NCBI RefSeq assembly: GCF_963678635.1
Contig: NC_087067.1
Coordinates: 6,242,647-6,306,646, forward strand
DNA: 64,000 bases
DNA from: Symsagittifera roscoffensis
Lineage: Eukaryota > Xenacoelomorpha > Acoela > Convolutidae
Direction of reading: 5' to 3'
Below the pieces are notes generated by a model. It saw nothing but the letters and a program-made list of their open reading frames with translations, was not told the origin of the DNA and did no database searches. A program made the position numbers and the translations under genes. Shown here one piece after another: positions 29,201 through 43,879 of the stretch. Positions within the stretch are counted from its first letter, which is position 1; each line of letters begins with the position of its first letter.

Positions 29201-31842
29201 ACTTGTCTTAACTTCACTTAGCTCCCAATACAAGATGATTACTGAAAATTCTGAATGGAGTTTCTGGTATCACATTTTTCTTTCGATTATAAGCATTGAG
29301 TTTCAATTACAAATTACTTCGTCATTTTGTTTTTCTCTTTTACGAGTTATTTTGTTTGTGTTGTTAGTTTTTGAAATGAAATATCGAATGGGCTGAGGTC
29401 TCTCCATGTGTTTGTTGATTTAGTTTGTTCATGTCCTTTTAGAATTTGTGTTCAAGTGTTTTTGATTTTGTTCCTTTAGTGCTCTCTGATGCTTTTTCAT
29501 GATTTATTTTCACCCTTGACCATCTTGTATCTTTTTGCTTATTCTGATTGATCTGTTTGAATTTGAAATGTAATGATTTGGAATCGATGATTGATGGCTT
29601 CGCTCTGCGTTCGTTAAGCCTGGCTCAGTCTCCTCTGCATCTGAAGTACATATCGATAAAACATGTTTTTTGTTAGATTTTGATCTCGTTCGACTGATGC
29701 TTGAAGATAAAATTTTTCTGATCACTTAATCTGGAAAAGATTTTGACTGCTCAGTTATATTTGTCATGATGTTTTCAAAGAACTCGTTTTTTTTGGTTTA
29801 GTTAGTGATCGTAGGCTTTGGTTAAACCTTTTGTTCGAATCTGTATTTTTGCCAGAATAAGGTGTCTTGTTCTTTAGAAAGTTCGAGGACTGATATATAT
29901 TCTTGAGTTAGTTCCTTCTGATTTAATATTTTTCTATTGGACACTTGTTATCTTTGCATCCTGTCTTTTGATCAATTTTTTCCGAAAATGTTCAAACTGA
30001 ATGATTTCCTTAGCTTCATTCTGTCGTTTCAACAGTTTTTCTTTTTATGATGACTGGCATTTGGTTTGATTGTATTGGTATTGCTGTTTGAACTTGTCTT
30101 AACTTCACTTAGCTGCCAATACAAGATGATTACTGAAAATTCTGAATGGATTTTCTGGTATCACATTTTTCTTTCGATTATAAGCATTGAGTTTCAATTA
30201 CAAGTTACTTCGTCATTTTGTTTTTCTCTTTTACGAGTTATTTTGTTTGTGTTGAGTTAGTTTTTGAAATGAAATATCGAATGGGCTGAGGTCTCTCCAT
30301 GTGTTTGTTAATTTAGTTTGTTCATGTCCTTTTAGAAATTGTGTTCAAGTGTTTTTGAATTTGTTCCTTTAGTGCTCTCTGATGCTTTTTCATGATTTAT
30401 TTTCACCCCTGACCATCTTGTATCTTTTTGTTTATTCTGATTGAGCTGTTTGAATTTGAAATGTAATGATTTGGAATCGATGATTGATGGCTTCGCTCTG
30501 CGTTCGTTAAGCCTGGCTCAGTCTCCTCTGCATCTGAAGTACATATCGATGTAACAAGTTATTGTTAGATTTTGACCTCGTTCGACTGATGCTTGAAGAT
30601 AGTTTTTCTGATCACTTAATCTGGAAAAGATTTTGACTGCTCAGTTATATATGTCATGATATTTTCAAAGAACTCGTTTTATTTTGGTTTAGTTAGTGAT
30701 CGTAGGCTTTGGTTAAACGTTTTGTTCGAATCTGTTTGTTTGCCAGAATAAAGTGTCTTGTTCTTTAGAAAGTTCGAGAACTGATATATATTCTTCAGTT
30801 AGTTCCTTCTGATTTGATATTTTTTATTGGACACTTGATATCTTTGCATCTTTTCTTTTGATCAATTTTTTTCCGAAAATGTTCAACCTGAATGATTTCC
30901 TTAGCTTCATTTTGTCGTTTCAACAGTTTTTCTTTTTATGATGACTGGCATTTTATTTGATTGTCTTAGTATTGCCGTTTGAAGTTGTTATAACTTCACT
31001 TGGCTCCCAATACAAGATGATTACTGAACATTCTGAATGGAGTTTCTGGTATCACATTTTTCATTCGATTATAAGCATTTCTTTTCAATTACAAATGACT
31101 TCACATCATTTTGTTTTTCTGTTTTACTGGTTTCTTTGATAATGTTGCGTTAGTTATTGAAATGAAGTATTATTGAATGGGCTGAGGCCTCTCCATCTGT
31201 TTGTTGATTTAGTTTGTTCATGTCCTTTTTGAGTTTTGAAATTGTGTTCAAATGTTTTTGATTTTGTTCCTTTAGTGCTCTTTGATACTTTTTCATGAAT
31301 TTTTTGCTTTGTTGACCATCTTGTATCTTCTTGGTTATTCTATTGGTTCTGTTTCAATTTGAAATGTAATGATTTGGAACCAATGGTTGATGGCTTCGCT
31401 CTGCGTTTGTTAAGCCTGGCTCAGTCTTCTCAGTATCTGTAGTACATATCGCTGTAACAAGTTATTGTTAGAGTTTGATCTCGTCGACTGATGCTCGAAG
31501 ATAAAATTTTTCTGATCACTTAATCTGGAAAAGATTTTGACTGCTCAGTTTTATTTGTTATGATATTTTCAAAGAACTCGTTTTTTTTTTGGCTTATTTA
31601 GTGATCATATGCTATGGTTAAACCTTTTGTTCGAATCTGTATTTTTGCCAGAATAAGGTGTCTTGTTCTTTAGAAAGTTCGAGGACTGATATATATTCTT
31701 TAGTTAGTTCATTCTGATTTAATATTTTTATTGGACTTTTGATATCTTTGCATCTTGTCTTTGGATCAATTTTTCCCGAAAGTGTTCAACCTGAATGATT
31801 TCCTTAGATTCATTCTGTCGTTTCAACTGTTTTTCTTTTTAT

Positions 31843-32008
31843 GATGACTGGCATTTGGTTTGATTGTCTTGGTATTGCCGTTTGAAGTTGTCTTAACTTC
31901 ACTTGGCTCCCAATACAAGATGATTACTGAACATCCTGAATGAAGTTTCTGGTATCACTTTTTTTGATTGGATTATAATCATTGAGCTTGTTGATAAGCA
32001 TTGATGTG
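31843..32008 (+). repeat. truncated chimeric monomer (165-bp spacing)
   Basis: The anchor at 31,843 is followed only 165 bp later by a second anchor at 32,008. The monomer breaks off after TTATAATCATTGAGC and restarts at GATGTGATGACTGG, a junction of unequal exchange or deletion of about 730 bp. Confidence 0.7.
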
Positions 32009-34089
32009 ATGACTGGCATTTGGTTTGATTGTCTTGGTATTGCTGTTTGAAGTTGTCTTAACTTCACTTGGCTCCCAATACAAGATGATTACTGAACATT
32101 CTGAATGGAGTTTCTGGTATCACATTTTTCTTTCGATCATAAGCATTGAGTTTCAATTACAAGTTACTTCGTCATTTTGTTTTTCTCTTTTACGAGTTAT
32201 TTTGTTTGTGTTGAGTTAGTTTTTGAAATGAAATATTATCGAATGGGCTGAAGTCTCCATGTGTTTTTTGATTTAGTTTGTTTATAAATTGAGTCCTTTA
32301 AGAAATTGTGTTCAAGTGTTTTTGATTTTGTTCCTTTAATGCTCTCTGATGCTTTTTCATAATTTATTTTCACCCCTGACCATCTTGTATCTTTTTGGTT
32401 ATTCTGATTGATCTGTTTGAATTCGAAATGTAATGATTTGGGATCGATGATTGATGGCTTCGCTCTGCGTTCGTTAAGCCTGGCTCAGTCTCCTCTGCAT
32501 CTGAAGTACATATCGATGTAACAAGTTATTGTTAGATTTTGACCTCGTTCGACTGATGCTTGAAGATAGTTTTTCTGATCACTTAATCTGGAAAAGATTT
32601 TGACTGCTCAGTTATATATGTCATGATATTTTCAAAGAACTCGTTTTATTTTGGTTTAGTTAGTGATCGTAGGCTTTGGTTAAACGTTTTGTTCGAATCT
32701 GTTTTTTTGCCAGAATAAGGTGTCTTGTTCTTTAGAAAGTTCGAGGACTGATATATATTCTTGAGTTAGTTCTTTCTGATTTAATATTTTTTATTGGACA
32801 CTTGATATCTTTGCATCTTGTCTTTTGATCAATTTTTTCCGAAAATGTTCAACCTGAATGATTTCCTTAGCTTCATTCTGTCGTTTCAACAGTTTTTCTT
32901 TTAATGATGACTGGCATTTGGATTGATTGTCTTAGTATTGCCGTGTGAAGTTGTTTTAACTTCCCTTGGCTCCCAATACAAGATGATAACTGAACATTCT
33001 GAATGGAGTTTCTAGTATCACATTTTTCATTCGATTATAAGCATTGATTTTCAATTACAAATGACTTTACATCATTTTGTTTTTCTGTTTTACTGGCTTC
33101 TTGATAGTGTTGCGTTAGTTATTGAAATGAAGTATTATTGAATGGGCTGAGGCCTCTCCGTGTGTTTGTTGATTTAGTTTTTTCATGTCCTTTTGAGTTT
33201 TGAAATTGTTTTCAAATGTTTTTGATTTTGTTCCTTTAGTGCTCATTGATACTTTTTCATGAATTTTTTGCTTTGTTGACCATCTTGTATCTTCTTGGTT
33301 ATTCTGTTGGTTCTGTTTCAATTTGAAATGTAATGATTTGGAACCAATGGTTGATGGCTTCGCTCTGCGTTTGTTAAGCCTGGCTCAGTCTTCTCAGTAT
33401 CTGTAGTACATATCGCTGTAACAAGTTATTGTTAGAGTTTGATCTCGTCGACTGATGCTTGAAGATAAAATTTTTCTGATCACTTAATCTGGAAAAGATT
33501 TTGACTGCTCAGTTTTATTTGTCATGATATTTTCAAAGAACTCGTTCTTTTTTGGTTAAGTTAGTGATCATAGGCTATGGCTAAACCTTTTGTTCGAATC
33601 TGTATTTTTGCCAGAATAAGGTGTCTTGTTCCTTAGAAAGTTCGAGGACTGATATATATTCTTTAGTTAGTTCCTTCTGATTTAATATTTTTATTGGACA
33701 CTTGTTATCTTTGCATCCTGTCTTCTGATCAATTTTTTCCGAAAATATTCAACCTGAATGATTTCCTTAGCTTCATTCTGTCGTTTCAACAGTTTTTCTT
33801 TTTATGATGACTGGCATTTGGTTTGATTGTCTTGTATTGCCGTTTGAAGTTGTCTTAACTTCACTTGGCTCCCAATACAAGATGATTACTGAACATTCTG
33901 AATGGAGTTTCTGGTATAACATTTTTCATTCGATTATAAGCATTGATTTTCAATTATTAATGACTTCACGTCATTTTTTTACGATTTTGTTTGTGTTGAG
34001 TTAGTTTTTGAAATGAAGTATTATTGAATGGGCTGAGGCCTCTCCATGTTTTTGTTGATTTAATTTTTTCATGTCCTTTTTGAGTTTTG

Positions 34090-37000
34090 AAATTGTGTTC
34101 AAATGTTTTTGATTTTGTTCCTTTAGTGCGCAGTGATGCTTTTCAATGATTTATTTTCACGCTGACCATCTTGTATCTTTTTGTTTATTCTGTTTCTTCT
34201 GTTTCAATTTGAAATGTAATGATTTGGAACCGATGAATGATGGCTTTGCTCTGCGCTCGTTGAGCCTCGCTCAGTCTTCTCAGCCTCTGAAGTACATATC
34301 GATGTAACAAGTTATTGTGATGATTTTGATTTCGTTCGACTGATGCTTGAAGATAAAATTTTTCTGAACATTCAATCTGGAAAAATTTTTGACTGCTAAG
34401 TTATATTTGTCCTGATATTTTCAAAGAATTTGTTTTTTTGTTTAGCTAGTGATCATAGGCTATGGTTTAACCTTTTGTTTGAATCTGTTTTTTTGCCAGA
34501 ATAATTAGTCTTTTTCTTTAGAAAGTTCGAGGACTGATATATGTTCTTTAGCTAGTTCCTTCTGATTTGATTTTTTTTATTGGACACTTGTTATCTTTGC
34601 ATCCTGTCTTTTAATCAATTTTTCGAAAATACTCCAGTTGAATGATTTCCTTAGCTTCATTCTGTCGTTTCAACAGTTTTTCTTTTTATGATGACTGGCA
34701 TTTGGATTGATTGTCTTAGTATTGCCGTATGAAGTTGTTTTAACTTCATTTGGCTCCCAATACAACATGATAACTGAACATTCTGAATGGAGTTTCTGGT
34801 ATCACATTTTTCTTTCGATCATAAGCATTGAGTTTCAATTACAAGGTACTTCGTCATTTTGTTTTTCTCTTTTACGAGTTATTTTGTTTGTGTTGAGTTA
34901 GTTTTTGAAATGAAATATTATCGAATGGGCTGAAGTCTCCATGTGTTTTTTGATTTAGTTTGTTTATAAATTGAGTCCTTTTAGAAATTGTGTTCAAGTG
35001 TTTTTGATTTTGTTCCTTTAATGCACTCTGATGCTTTTTCATGATTTATTTTCACCCCTGACCATCTTGTATCTTTTTGGTTATTCTGATTGATCTGTTT
35101 GAATTCGAAATGTAATGATTTGGGATCGATGATTGATGGCTTCGCTCTGCGTTCGTTAAGCCTGGCTCAGTCTCCTCTGCATCTGAAGTACATATCGATG
35201 TAACAAGTTATTGTTAGATTTTGACCTCGTTCGACTGATGCTTGAAGATAGTTTTTCTGATCACTTAATCTGGAAAAGATTTTGACTGCTCAGTTATATA
35301 TGTCATGATATTTTCAAAGAACTCGTTTTATTTTGGTTTAGTTAGTGATCGTAGGCTTTGGTTAAACGTTTTGTTCGAATCTGTTTTTTTGCCAGAATAA
35401 GGTGTCTTGTTCTTTAGAAAGTTCGAGGACTGATATATATTCTTGAGTTAGTTCTTTCTGATTTAATATTTTTTATTGGACACTTGATATCTTTGCATCT
35501 TGTCTTTTGATCAATTTTTTCCGAAAATGTTCAACCTGAATGATTTCCTTAGCTTCATTCTGTCGTTTCAACAGTTTTTCTTTTTATGATGACTGGCATT
35601 TGGATTGATTGTCTTAGTATTGCCGTGTGAAGTTGTTTTAACTTCACTTGGCTCCCAATACAAGATGATAACTGAACATTCTGAATGGAGTTTCTAGTAT
35701 CACATTTTTCATTCGATTATAAGCATTGATTTTCAATTACAAATGACTTTACATCATTTTGTTTTTCTGTTTTACTGGTTTCTTTGATAGTGTTGCGTTA
35801 GTTATTGAAATGAAGTTTTATTGAATGGGCTGAGGCCTCTCCGTGTGTTTGTTGATTTAGTTTTTTCATGTCCTTTTTGAGTTTTGAAATTGTGTTCAAA
35901 TGTTTTTGATTTTGTTCCTTTAGTGCGCAGTGATGCTTTTCAATGATTTATTTTCACGCTGACCATCTTGTATCTTTTTGTTTATTCTGTTTCTTCTGTT
36001 TCAATTTGAAATGTAATGATTTGGAACCGATGAATGATGGCTTTGCTCTGCGCTCGTTGAGCCTCGCTCAGTCTTCTCAGCCTCTGAAGTACATATCGAT
36101 GTAACAAGTTATTGTGATGATTTTGATTTCGTTCGACTGATGCTTGAAGATAAAATTTTTCTGAACATTCAATCTGGAAAAATTTTTGACTGCTAAGTTA
36201 TATTTGTCCTGATATTTTCAAAGAATTTGTTTTTTTGTTTAGCTAGTGATCATAGGCTATGGTTTAACCTTTTGTTTGAATCTGTTTTTTTGCCAGAATA
36301 ATTAGTCTTTTTCTTTAGAAAGTTCGAGGACTGATATATGTTCTTTAGCTAGTTCCTTCTGATTTGATTTTTTTTATTGGACACTTGTTATCTTTGCATC
36401 CTGTCTTTTAATCAATTTTTCGAAAATACTCCAGTTGAATGATTTCCTTAGCTTCATTCTGTCGTTTCAACAGTTTTTCTTTTTATGATGACTGGCATTT
36501 GGATTGATTGTCTTAGTATTGCCGTATGAAGTTGTTTTAACTTCATTTGGCTCCCAATACAAGATGATAACTGAACATTCTGAATGGAGTTTCTGGTATC
36601 ACATTTTTCTTTCGATCATAAGCATTGAGTTTCAATTACAAGGTACTTCGTCATTTTGTTTTTCTCTTTTACGAGTTATTTTGTTTGTGTTGAGTTAGTT
36701 TTTGAAATGAAATATTATCGAATGGGCTGAAGTCTCCATGTGTTTTTTGATTTAGTTTGTTTATAAATTGAGTCCTTTTAGAAATTGTGTTCAAGTGTTT
36801 TTGATTTTGTTCCTTTAATGCACTCTGATGCTTTTTCATGATTTATTTTCACCCCTGACCATCTTGTATCTTTTTGGTTATTCTGATTGATCTGTTTGAA
36901 TTCGAAATGTAATGATTTGGGATCGATGATTGATGGCTTCGCTCTGCGTTCGTTAAGCCTGGCTCAGTCTCCTCTGCATCTGAAGTACATATCGATGTAA

Positions 37001-37680
37001 CAAGTTATTGTTAGATTTTGACCTCGTTCGACTGATGCTTGAAGATAGTTTTTCTGATCACTTAATCTGGAAAAGATTTTGACTGCTCAGTTATATATGT
37101 CATGATATTTTCAAAGAACTCGTTTTATTTTGGTTTAGTTAGTGCTCGTAGGCTTTGGTTAAACGTTTTGTTCGAATCTGTTTTTTTGCCAGAATAAGGT
37201 GTCTTGTTCTTTAGAAAGTTCGAGGACTGATATATATTCTTGAGTTAGTTCTTTCTGATTTAATATTTTTTATTGGACACTTGATATCTTTGCATCTTGT
37301 CTTTTGATCAATTTTTTCCGAAAATGTTCAACCTGAATGATTTCCTTAGCTTCATTCTGTCGTTTCAACAGTTTTTCTTTTTATGATGACTGGCATTTGG
37401 ATTGATTGTCTTAGTATTGCCGTGTGAAGTTGTTTTAACTTCACTTGGCTCCCAATACAAGATGATAACTGAACATTCTGAATGGAGTTTCTAGTATCAC
37501 ATTTTTCATTCGATTATAAGCATTGATTTTCAATTACAAATGACTTTACATCATTTTGTTTTTCTGTTTTACTGGTTTCTTTGATAGTGTTGCGTTAGTT
37601 ATTGAAATGAAGTTTTATTGAATGGGCTGAGGCCTCTCCGTGTGTTTGTTGATTTAGTTTTTTCATGTCCTTTTTGAGTT
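34090..37680 (+). repeat. 1.8-kb dimer in two tandem copies
   Basis: 34,090-35,885 and 35,885-37,680 are nearly identical at an offset of 1797. They share the marker GCGCAGTGATGCTTTTCAAT and the missing TAAA before GTTTTTCTGATCACTTAATC. Divergence appears again at about 37,690. Confidence 0.65.
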
Positions 37681-40600
37681 TTGAAATTGTTTTCAAATGT
37701 TTTTGATTTTGTTCCTTTAGTGCTCATTGATACTTTTTCATGATTTTTTTGCCCTGTTGACCATCGTGTATCTTCTTGGTTATTCTGTTGGTTCTGTTTC
37801 AATTTGAAATGACATGATTTGGAACCGATGGTTGATGGCTTCGCTCTGCGTTTGTTAAGCCTGGCTCAGTCTTCTCAGCATCTGTAGTACATATCGCTGT
37901 AACAAGTTATCGTTAGAGTTTGATCTAATCGAGTGATGCTTGAAGATAAAATTTTTCTGATCACTTAATCTGGAAAAGATTTTGACTGCTCAGTTTTATT
38001 TGTCATGATATTTTCAAAGAACTCGTTCTTTTTTGGTTAAGTTAGTGATCGTAGGCTTTATTTAAAACGTTTTGTTCGAATCTGTTTTTTTTGCCAGAAT
38101 AAGGTGTCTTGTTCTTTAGAAAGTTCGAGGACTGATATATATTCTTGAGTTAGTTCTTTCTGATTTAATATTTTTTATTGGACACTTGATATCTTTGCAT
38201 CTTGTCTTTTGATCAATTTTTTCCGAAAATGTTCAACCTGAATGATTTCCTTAGCTTCATTCTGTCGTTTCAACAGTTTTTCTTTTTATGATGACTGGCA
38301 TTTGGATTGATTGTCTTAGTATTGCCGTGTGAAGTTGTTTTAACTTCACTTGGCTCCCAATACAAGATGATAACTGAACATTCTGAATGGAGTTTCTGGT
38401 ATCACATTTTTCATTCGATTATAAGCATTGATTTTCAATTACAAATGACTTTACATCATTTTGTTTTTCTGTTTTACTGGTTTCTTTGATAGTGTTGCGT
38501 TAGTTATTGAAATGAAGTATTATTGAATGGGCTGAGGCCTCTCCGTGTGTTTGTTGATTTAGTTTTTTCATGTCCTTTTTGAGTTTTGAAATTGTTTTCA
38601 AATGTTTTTGATTTTGTTCCTTTAGTGCTCATTGATACTTTTTCATGATTTTTTTTGCCCTGTTGACCATCTTGTATCTTCTTGGTTATTCTGTTGGTTC
38701 TGTTTCAATTTGAAATGACATGATTTGGAACCGATGGTTGATGGCTTCGCTCTGCGTTTGTTAAGCCTGGCTCAGTCTTCTCAGCATCTGTAGTACATAT
38801 CGCTGTAACAAGTTATCGTTAGAGTTTGATCTAATCGAGTGATGCTTGAAGATAAAATTTTTCTGATCACTTAATCTGGAAAAGATTTTGACTGCTCAGT
38901 TTTATTTGTCATGATATTTTCAAAGAACTCGTTCTTTTTTGGTTAAGTTAGTGATCATAGGCTATGGCTAAACCTTTTGTTCGAATCTGTATTTTTGCCA
39001 GAATAAGGTGTCTTGTTCCTTAGAAAGTTCGAGGACTGATATATATTCTTTAGTTAGTTCCTTCTGATTTAATATTTTTATTGGACACTTGTTATCTTTG
39101 CATCCTGTCTTCTGATCAATTTTTTCCGAAAATATTCAACCTGAATGATTTCCTTAGCTTCATTCTGTCGTTTCAACAGTTTTTCTTTTTATGATGACTG
39201 GCATTTGGTTTGATTGTCTTGGTATTGCCGTTTGAAGTTGTCTTAACTTCACTTGGCTCCCAATACAAGATGATTACTGAACATTCTGAATGGAGTTTCT
39301 GGTATAACATTTTTCATTCGATTATAAGCATTGATTTTCAATTATTAATGACTTCACGTCATTTTTTTACGATTTTGTTTGTGTTGAGTTAGTTTTTGAA
39401 ATGAAGTATTATTGAATGGGCTGAGGCCTCTCCATGTTTTTGTTGATTTAATTTTTTCATGTCCTTTTTGAGTTTTGAAATTGTGTTCGAATGTTTTTGA
39501 TTTTGTTCCTTTAGTGCGCAGTGATGCTTTTCAATGATTTATTTTCACGCTGACCATCTTGTATCTTTTTGTTTATTCTGTTTCTTCTGTTTCAATTTGA
39601 AATGTAATGATTTGGAACCGATGAATGATGGCTTTGCTCTGCGCTCGTTGAGCCTCGCTCAGTCTTCTCAGCCTCTGAAGTACATATCGATGTAACAAGT
39701 TATTGTGATGATTTTGATTTCGTTCGACTGATGCTTGAAGATAAAATTTTTCTGAACATTCAATCTGGAAAAATTTTTGACTGCTAAGTTATATTTGTCC
39801 TGATATTTTCAAAGAATTTGTTTTTTTGTTTAGCTAGTGATCATAGGCTGTGGTTTAACCTTTTGTTTGAATCTGTTTTTTTTGCCAGAATAATTAGTCT
39901 TTTTCTTAAGAAAGTTCGAGGACTGATATATGTTCTTTAGCTAGGTCCTTCTGATTTGATTTTTTTTATTGGACACTTGTTATCTTTGCATCCTGTCTTT
40001 TGATCAATTTTTCGAAAATACTCCAGTTGAATGATTTCCTTAGCTTCATTCTGTCGTTTCAACAGTTTTTATTTTTATGATGACTGGCATTTGGATTGAT
40101 TGTCTTAGTATTGCCGTATGAAGTTGTTTTAACTTCATTTGGCTCCCAATACAAGATGATAACTGAACATTCTGAATGGAGTTTCTGGTATCACATTTTT
40201 CTTTCGATCATAAGCATTGAGTTTCAATTACAAGGTACTTCGTCATTTTGTTTTTCTCTTTTACGAGTTATTTTGTTTGTGTTGAGTTAGTTTTTGAAAT
40301 GAAATATTATCGAATGGGCTGAAGTCTCCATGTGTTTTTTGATTTAGTTTGTTTATAAATTGAGTCCTTTTAGAAATTGTGTTCAAGTGTTTTTGATTTT
40401 GTTCTTTTAATGCTCTCTGATGCTTTTTCATGATTTATTTTCACCCCTGACCATCTTGTATCTTTTTGGTTATTCTGATTGATCGTTTTGAATTCGAAAT
40501 GTAATGATTTGGGATCGATGGTTGATGGCTTCGCTCTGCGTTCGTTAAGCCTGGCTCAGTCTCCTCTGCATCTGAAGTACATATCGATGAAACAAGTTAT

Positions 40601-42960
40601 TGTTAGATTTTGACCTCGTTCGACTGATGCTTGAAGATAGTTTTTCTGATCACTTAATCTGGAAAAGATTTTGACTGCTCAGTTATATATGTCATGATAT
40701 TTTCAAAGAACTCGTTTTATTTTGGTTTAGTTAGTGATCGTAGGCTTTGGTTAAACGTTTTGTTCGAATCTGTTTTTTTTTGCCAGAATAAGGTGTCTTG
40801 TTCTTTAGAAAGTTCGAGGACTGATATATATTCTTGAGTTAGTTCTTTCTGATTTAATATTTTTTATTGGACACTTGATATCTTTGCATCTTGTCTTTTG
40901 ATCAATTTTTTCCGAAAATGTTCGACCTGAATGATTTCCTTAGCTTCATTCTGTCGTTTCAACAGTTTTTCTTTTTATGATGACTGGCATTTGGATTGAT
41001 TGTCTTAGTATTGCCGTTTGAAGTTGTTATAACTTCACTTGGCTCCCAATACAAGATGATAACTGAACATTCTGAATGGAGTTTCTGGTATCACTTTTTT
41101 CATTCGATTATAAGCATTGATTTTCAATTACAAATGACTTTACATCATTTTGTTTTTCTGTTTTACTGGTTTCTTTGATAGTGTTGCGTTAGTTATTGAA
41201 ATGAAGTATTATTGAATGGGCTGAGGCCTCTCTGTGTGTTTGTTGATTTATCTTGTTCATGTCCTTTTTGAGTTTTGAAATTGTTTTCAAATGTTTTTGA
41301 TTTTGTTCCTTAAGTGCTCATTGATACTTTTTCATGATTTTTTTGCCCTGTTGACCATCTTGTATCTTCTTGGTTATTCTGTTGGTTCTGTTTCAATTTG
41401 AAATGACATGATTTGGAACCGATGGTTGATGGCTTCGCTCTGCGTTTGTTAAGCCTGGCTCAGTCTTCTCAGCATCTGTAGTACATATCGCTGTAACAAG
41501 TTATCGTTAGAGTTTGATCTAATCGAGTGATGCTTGAAGATAAAATTTTTCTGATCACTTAATCTGGAAAAGATTTTGACTGCTCAGTTTTATTTGTCAT
41601 GATATTTTCAAAGAACTCGTTCTTTTTTGGTTAAGTTAGTGATCATAGGCTATGGCTAAACCTTTTGTTCGAATCTGTATTTTTGCCAGAATAAGGTGTC
41701 TTGTTCCTTAGAAAGTTCGAGGACTGATATATATTCTTTAGTTATTCTGATCAATTTTTTCCGAAAGTATTCAACCTGAATGATTTCCTTAGCTTCATTC
41801 TGTCGTTTCAACAGTTTTTCTTTTTATGATGACTGGCATTTGGTTTGATTGTCTTGGTATTGCCGTTTGAAGTTGTCTTAACTTCACTTGGCTCCCAATA
41901 CAAGATGATTACTGAACATTCTGAATGGAGTTTCTGGTATAACATTTTTCATTCGATTATAAGCATTGATTTTCAATTATTAATGACTTCACGTCATTTT
42001 TTTACGAGTTATTTTGTTTGTGTTGAGTTAGTTTTTGAAATGAAGTTTTATTGAATGGGCTGAGGCCTCTCCATGTTTTTGTTGATTTAATTTTTTCATG
42101 TCCTTTTTGAGTTTTGAAATTGTGTTCAAATGTTTTTGATTTTGTTCCTTTAGTGCGCAGTGATGCTTTTCAATGATTTATTTTCACGCTGACCATCTTG
42201 TATCTTTTTGTTTATTCTCTTTCTTCCGTTTCAATTTGAAATGTAATGATTTGGAACCGATGAATGATGGCTTTGCTCTGCGCTCGTTGAGCCTCGCTCA
42301 GTCTTCTCAGCTTCTGAAGTACATATCGATGTAACAAGTTATTGTGATGATTTTGATTTCGTTCGACTGATGCTTGAAGATAAAATTTTTCTGAACTTTC
42401 AATCTGGAAAAATTTTTGACTGCTAAGTTATATTTGTCCTGATATTTTCAAAGAATTTGTTTTTTTTTGTTTAGCTAGTGATCATAGGCTATGGTTTAAC
42501 CTTTTGTTTGAATCTGTTTTTTTGCCAGAATAATTAGTCTTGTTCTTTAGAAAATTCGAGGACTGATATATGTTCTTTAGCTAGTTCCTTCTGATTTGAT
42601 TTTTTTTTTATTGGACACTTGTTATCTTTGCATCCTGTCTTTTGATCAATTTTTCGAAAATACTCCAGTTGAGTGATTTCCTTAGCTTCATTCTGTCGTT
42701 TCAACAGTTTTTATTTTTATGATGACTAGCATTTGGTTTGGTTGTCTTGGTATTGCCGTTTGAAGTTGTCTTAACTCCACTTGGCTCCCAATACAAGATG
42801 ATTACTGAACATTCTGAATGGATTTTCTGGTATCACATTTTTCATTCGATTATAAGCATTGAGTTTCAATTACAAATGACTTCTCATCGTTTTGTTTTAC
42901 TGGTTTCTTTGATATTGTTGCGTTAGTTATTGAAATGAAGTATTATTGAATGGGCTGAGG
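35880..42960 (+). repeat. higher-order repeat copy 1 (8.0-kb period)
   Basis: Monomer spacings from 36,487 are 898, 905, 903, 886, 900, 849, 893. The same order of lengths and private variants recurs 8001-8003 bp later. Homology ends at about 42,960, after which one differing monomer separates the copies. Confidence 0.8.
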
Positions 42961-43879
42961 CCTCTCCGTGTGTTTGTTGATTTAGTTTTTTCATGTCCTT
43001 TTGAGTTTTGAAATTGTTTTCAAATGTTTTTGATTTTGTTCCTTTAGTGCTCATTGATACTTTTTCATGAATTTTTTTGCTTTGTTGACCATCTTGTATC
43101 TTCTTGGTTATTCTGTTGGTTCTGTTTCAATTTGAAATGTAATGATTTGGAACCAATGGTTGATGGCTTCGCTCTGCGTTTGTTAAGCCTGGCTCAGTCT
43201 TCTCAGTATCTGTAGTACATATCGCTGTAACAAGTTATTGTTAGAGTTTGATCTCGTCGACTGATGCTTGAAGATAAAATTTTTCTGATCACTTAATCTG
43301 GAAAAGATTTTGACTGCTCAGTTTTATTTGTCATGATATTTTCAAAGAACTCGTTCTTTTTTGGTTAAGTTAGTGATCATAGGCTATGGCTAAACCTTTT
43401 GTTCGAATCTGTATTTTTGCCAGAATAAGGTGTCTTGTTCCTTAGAAAGTTCGAGGACTGATATATATTCTTTAGTTAGTTCCTTCTGATTTAATATTTT
43501 TATTGGACACTTGTTATCTTTGCATCCTGTCTTCTGATCAATTTTTTCCGAAAATATTCAACCTGAATGATTTCCTTAGCTTCATTCTGTCGTTTCAACA
43601 GTTTTTCTTTTTATGATGACTGGCATTTGGTTTGATTGTCTTGTATTGCCGTTTGAAGTTGTCTTAACTTCACTTGGCTCCCAATACAAGATGATTACTG
43701 AACATTCTGAACGGAGTTTCTGGTATCACATTTTTTATTCGATTATAAGCATTGATTTTCAATTATTAATGACTTCACGTCATTTTTTTACGATTTTGTT
43801 TGTGTTGAGTTAGTTTTTGAAATGAAGTATTATTGAATGGGCTGAGGCCTCTCCATGTTTTTGTTAATTTAATTTTTTC

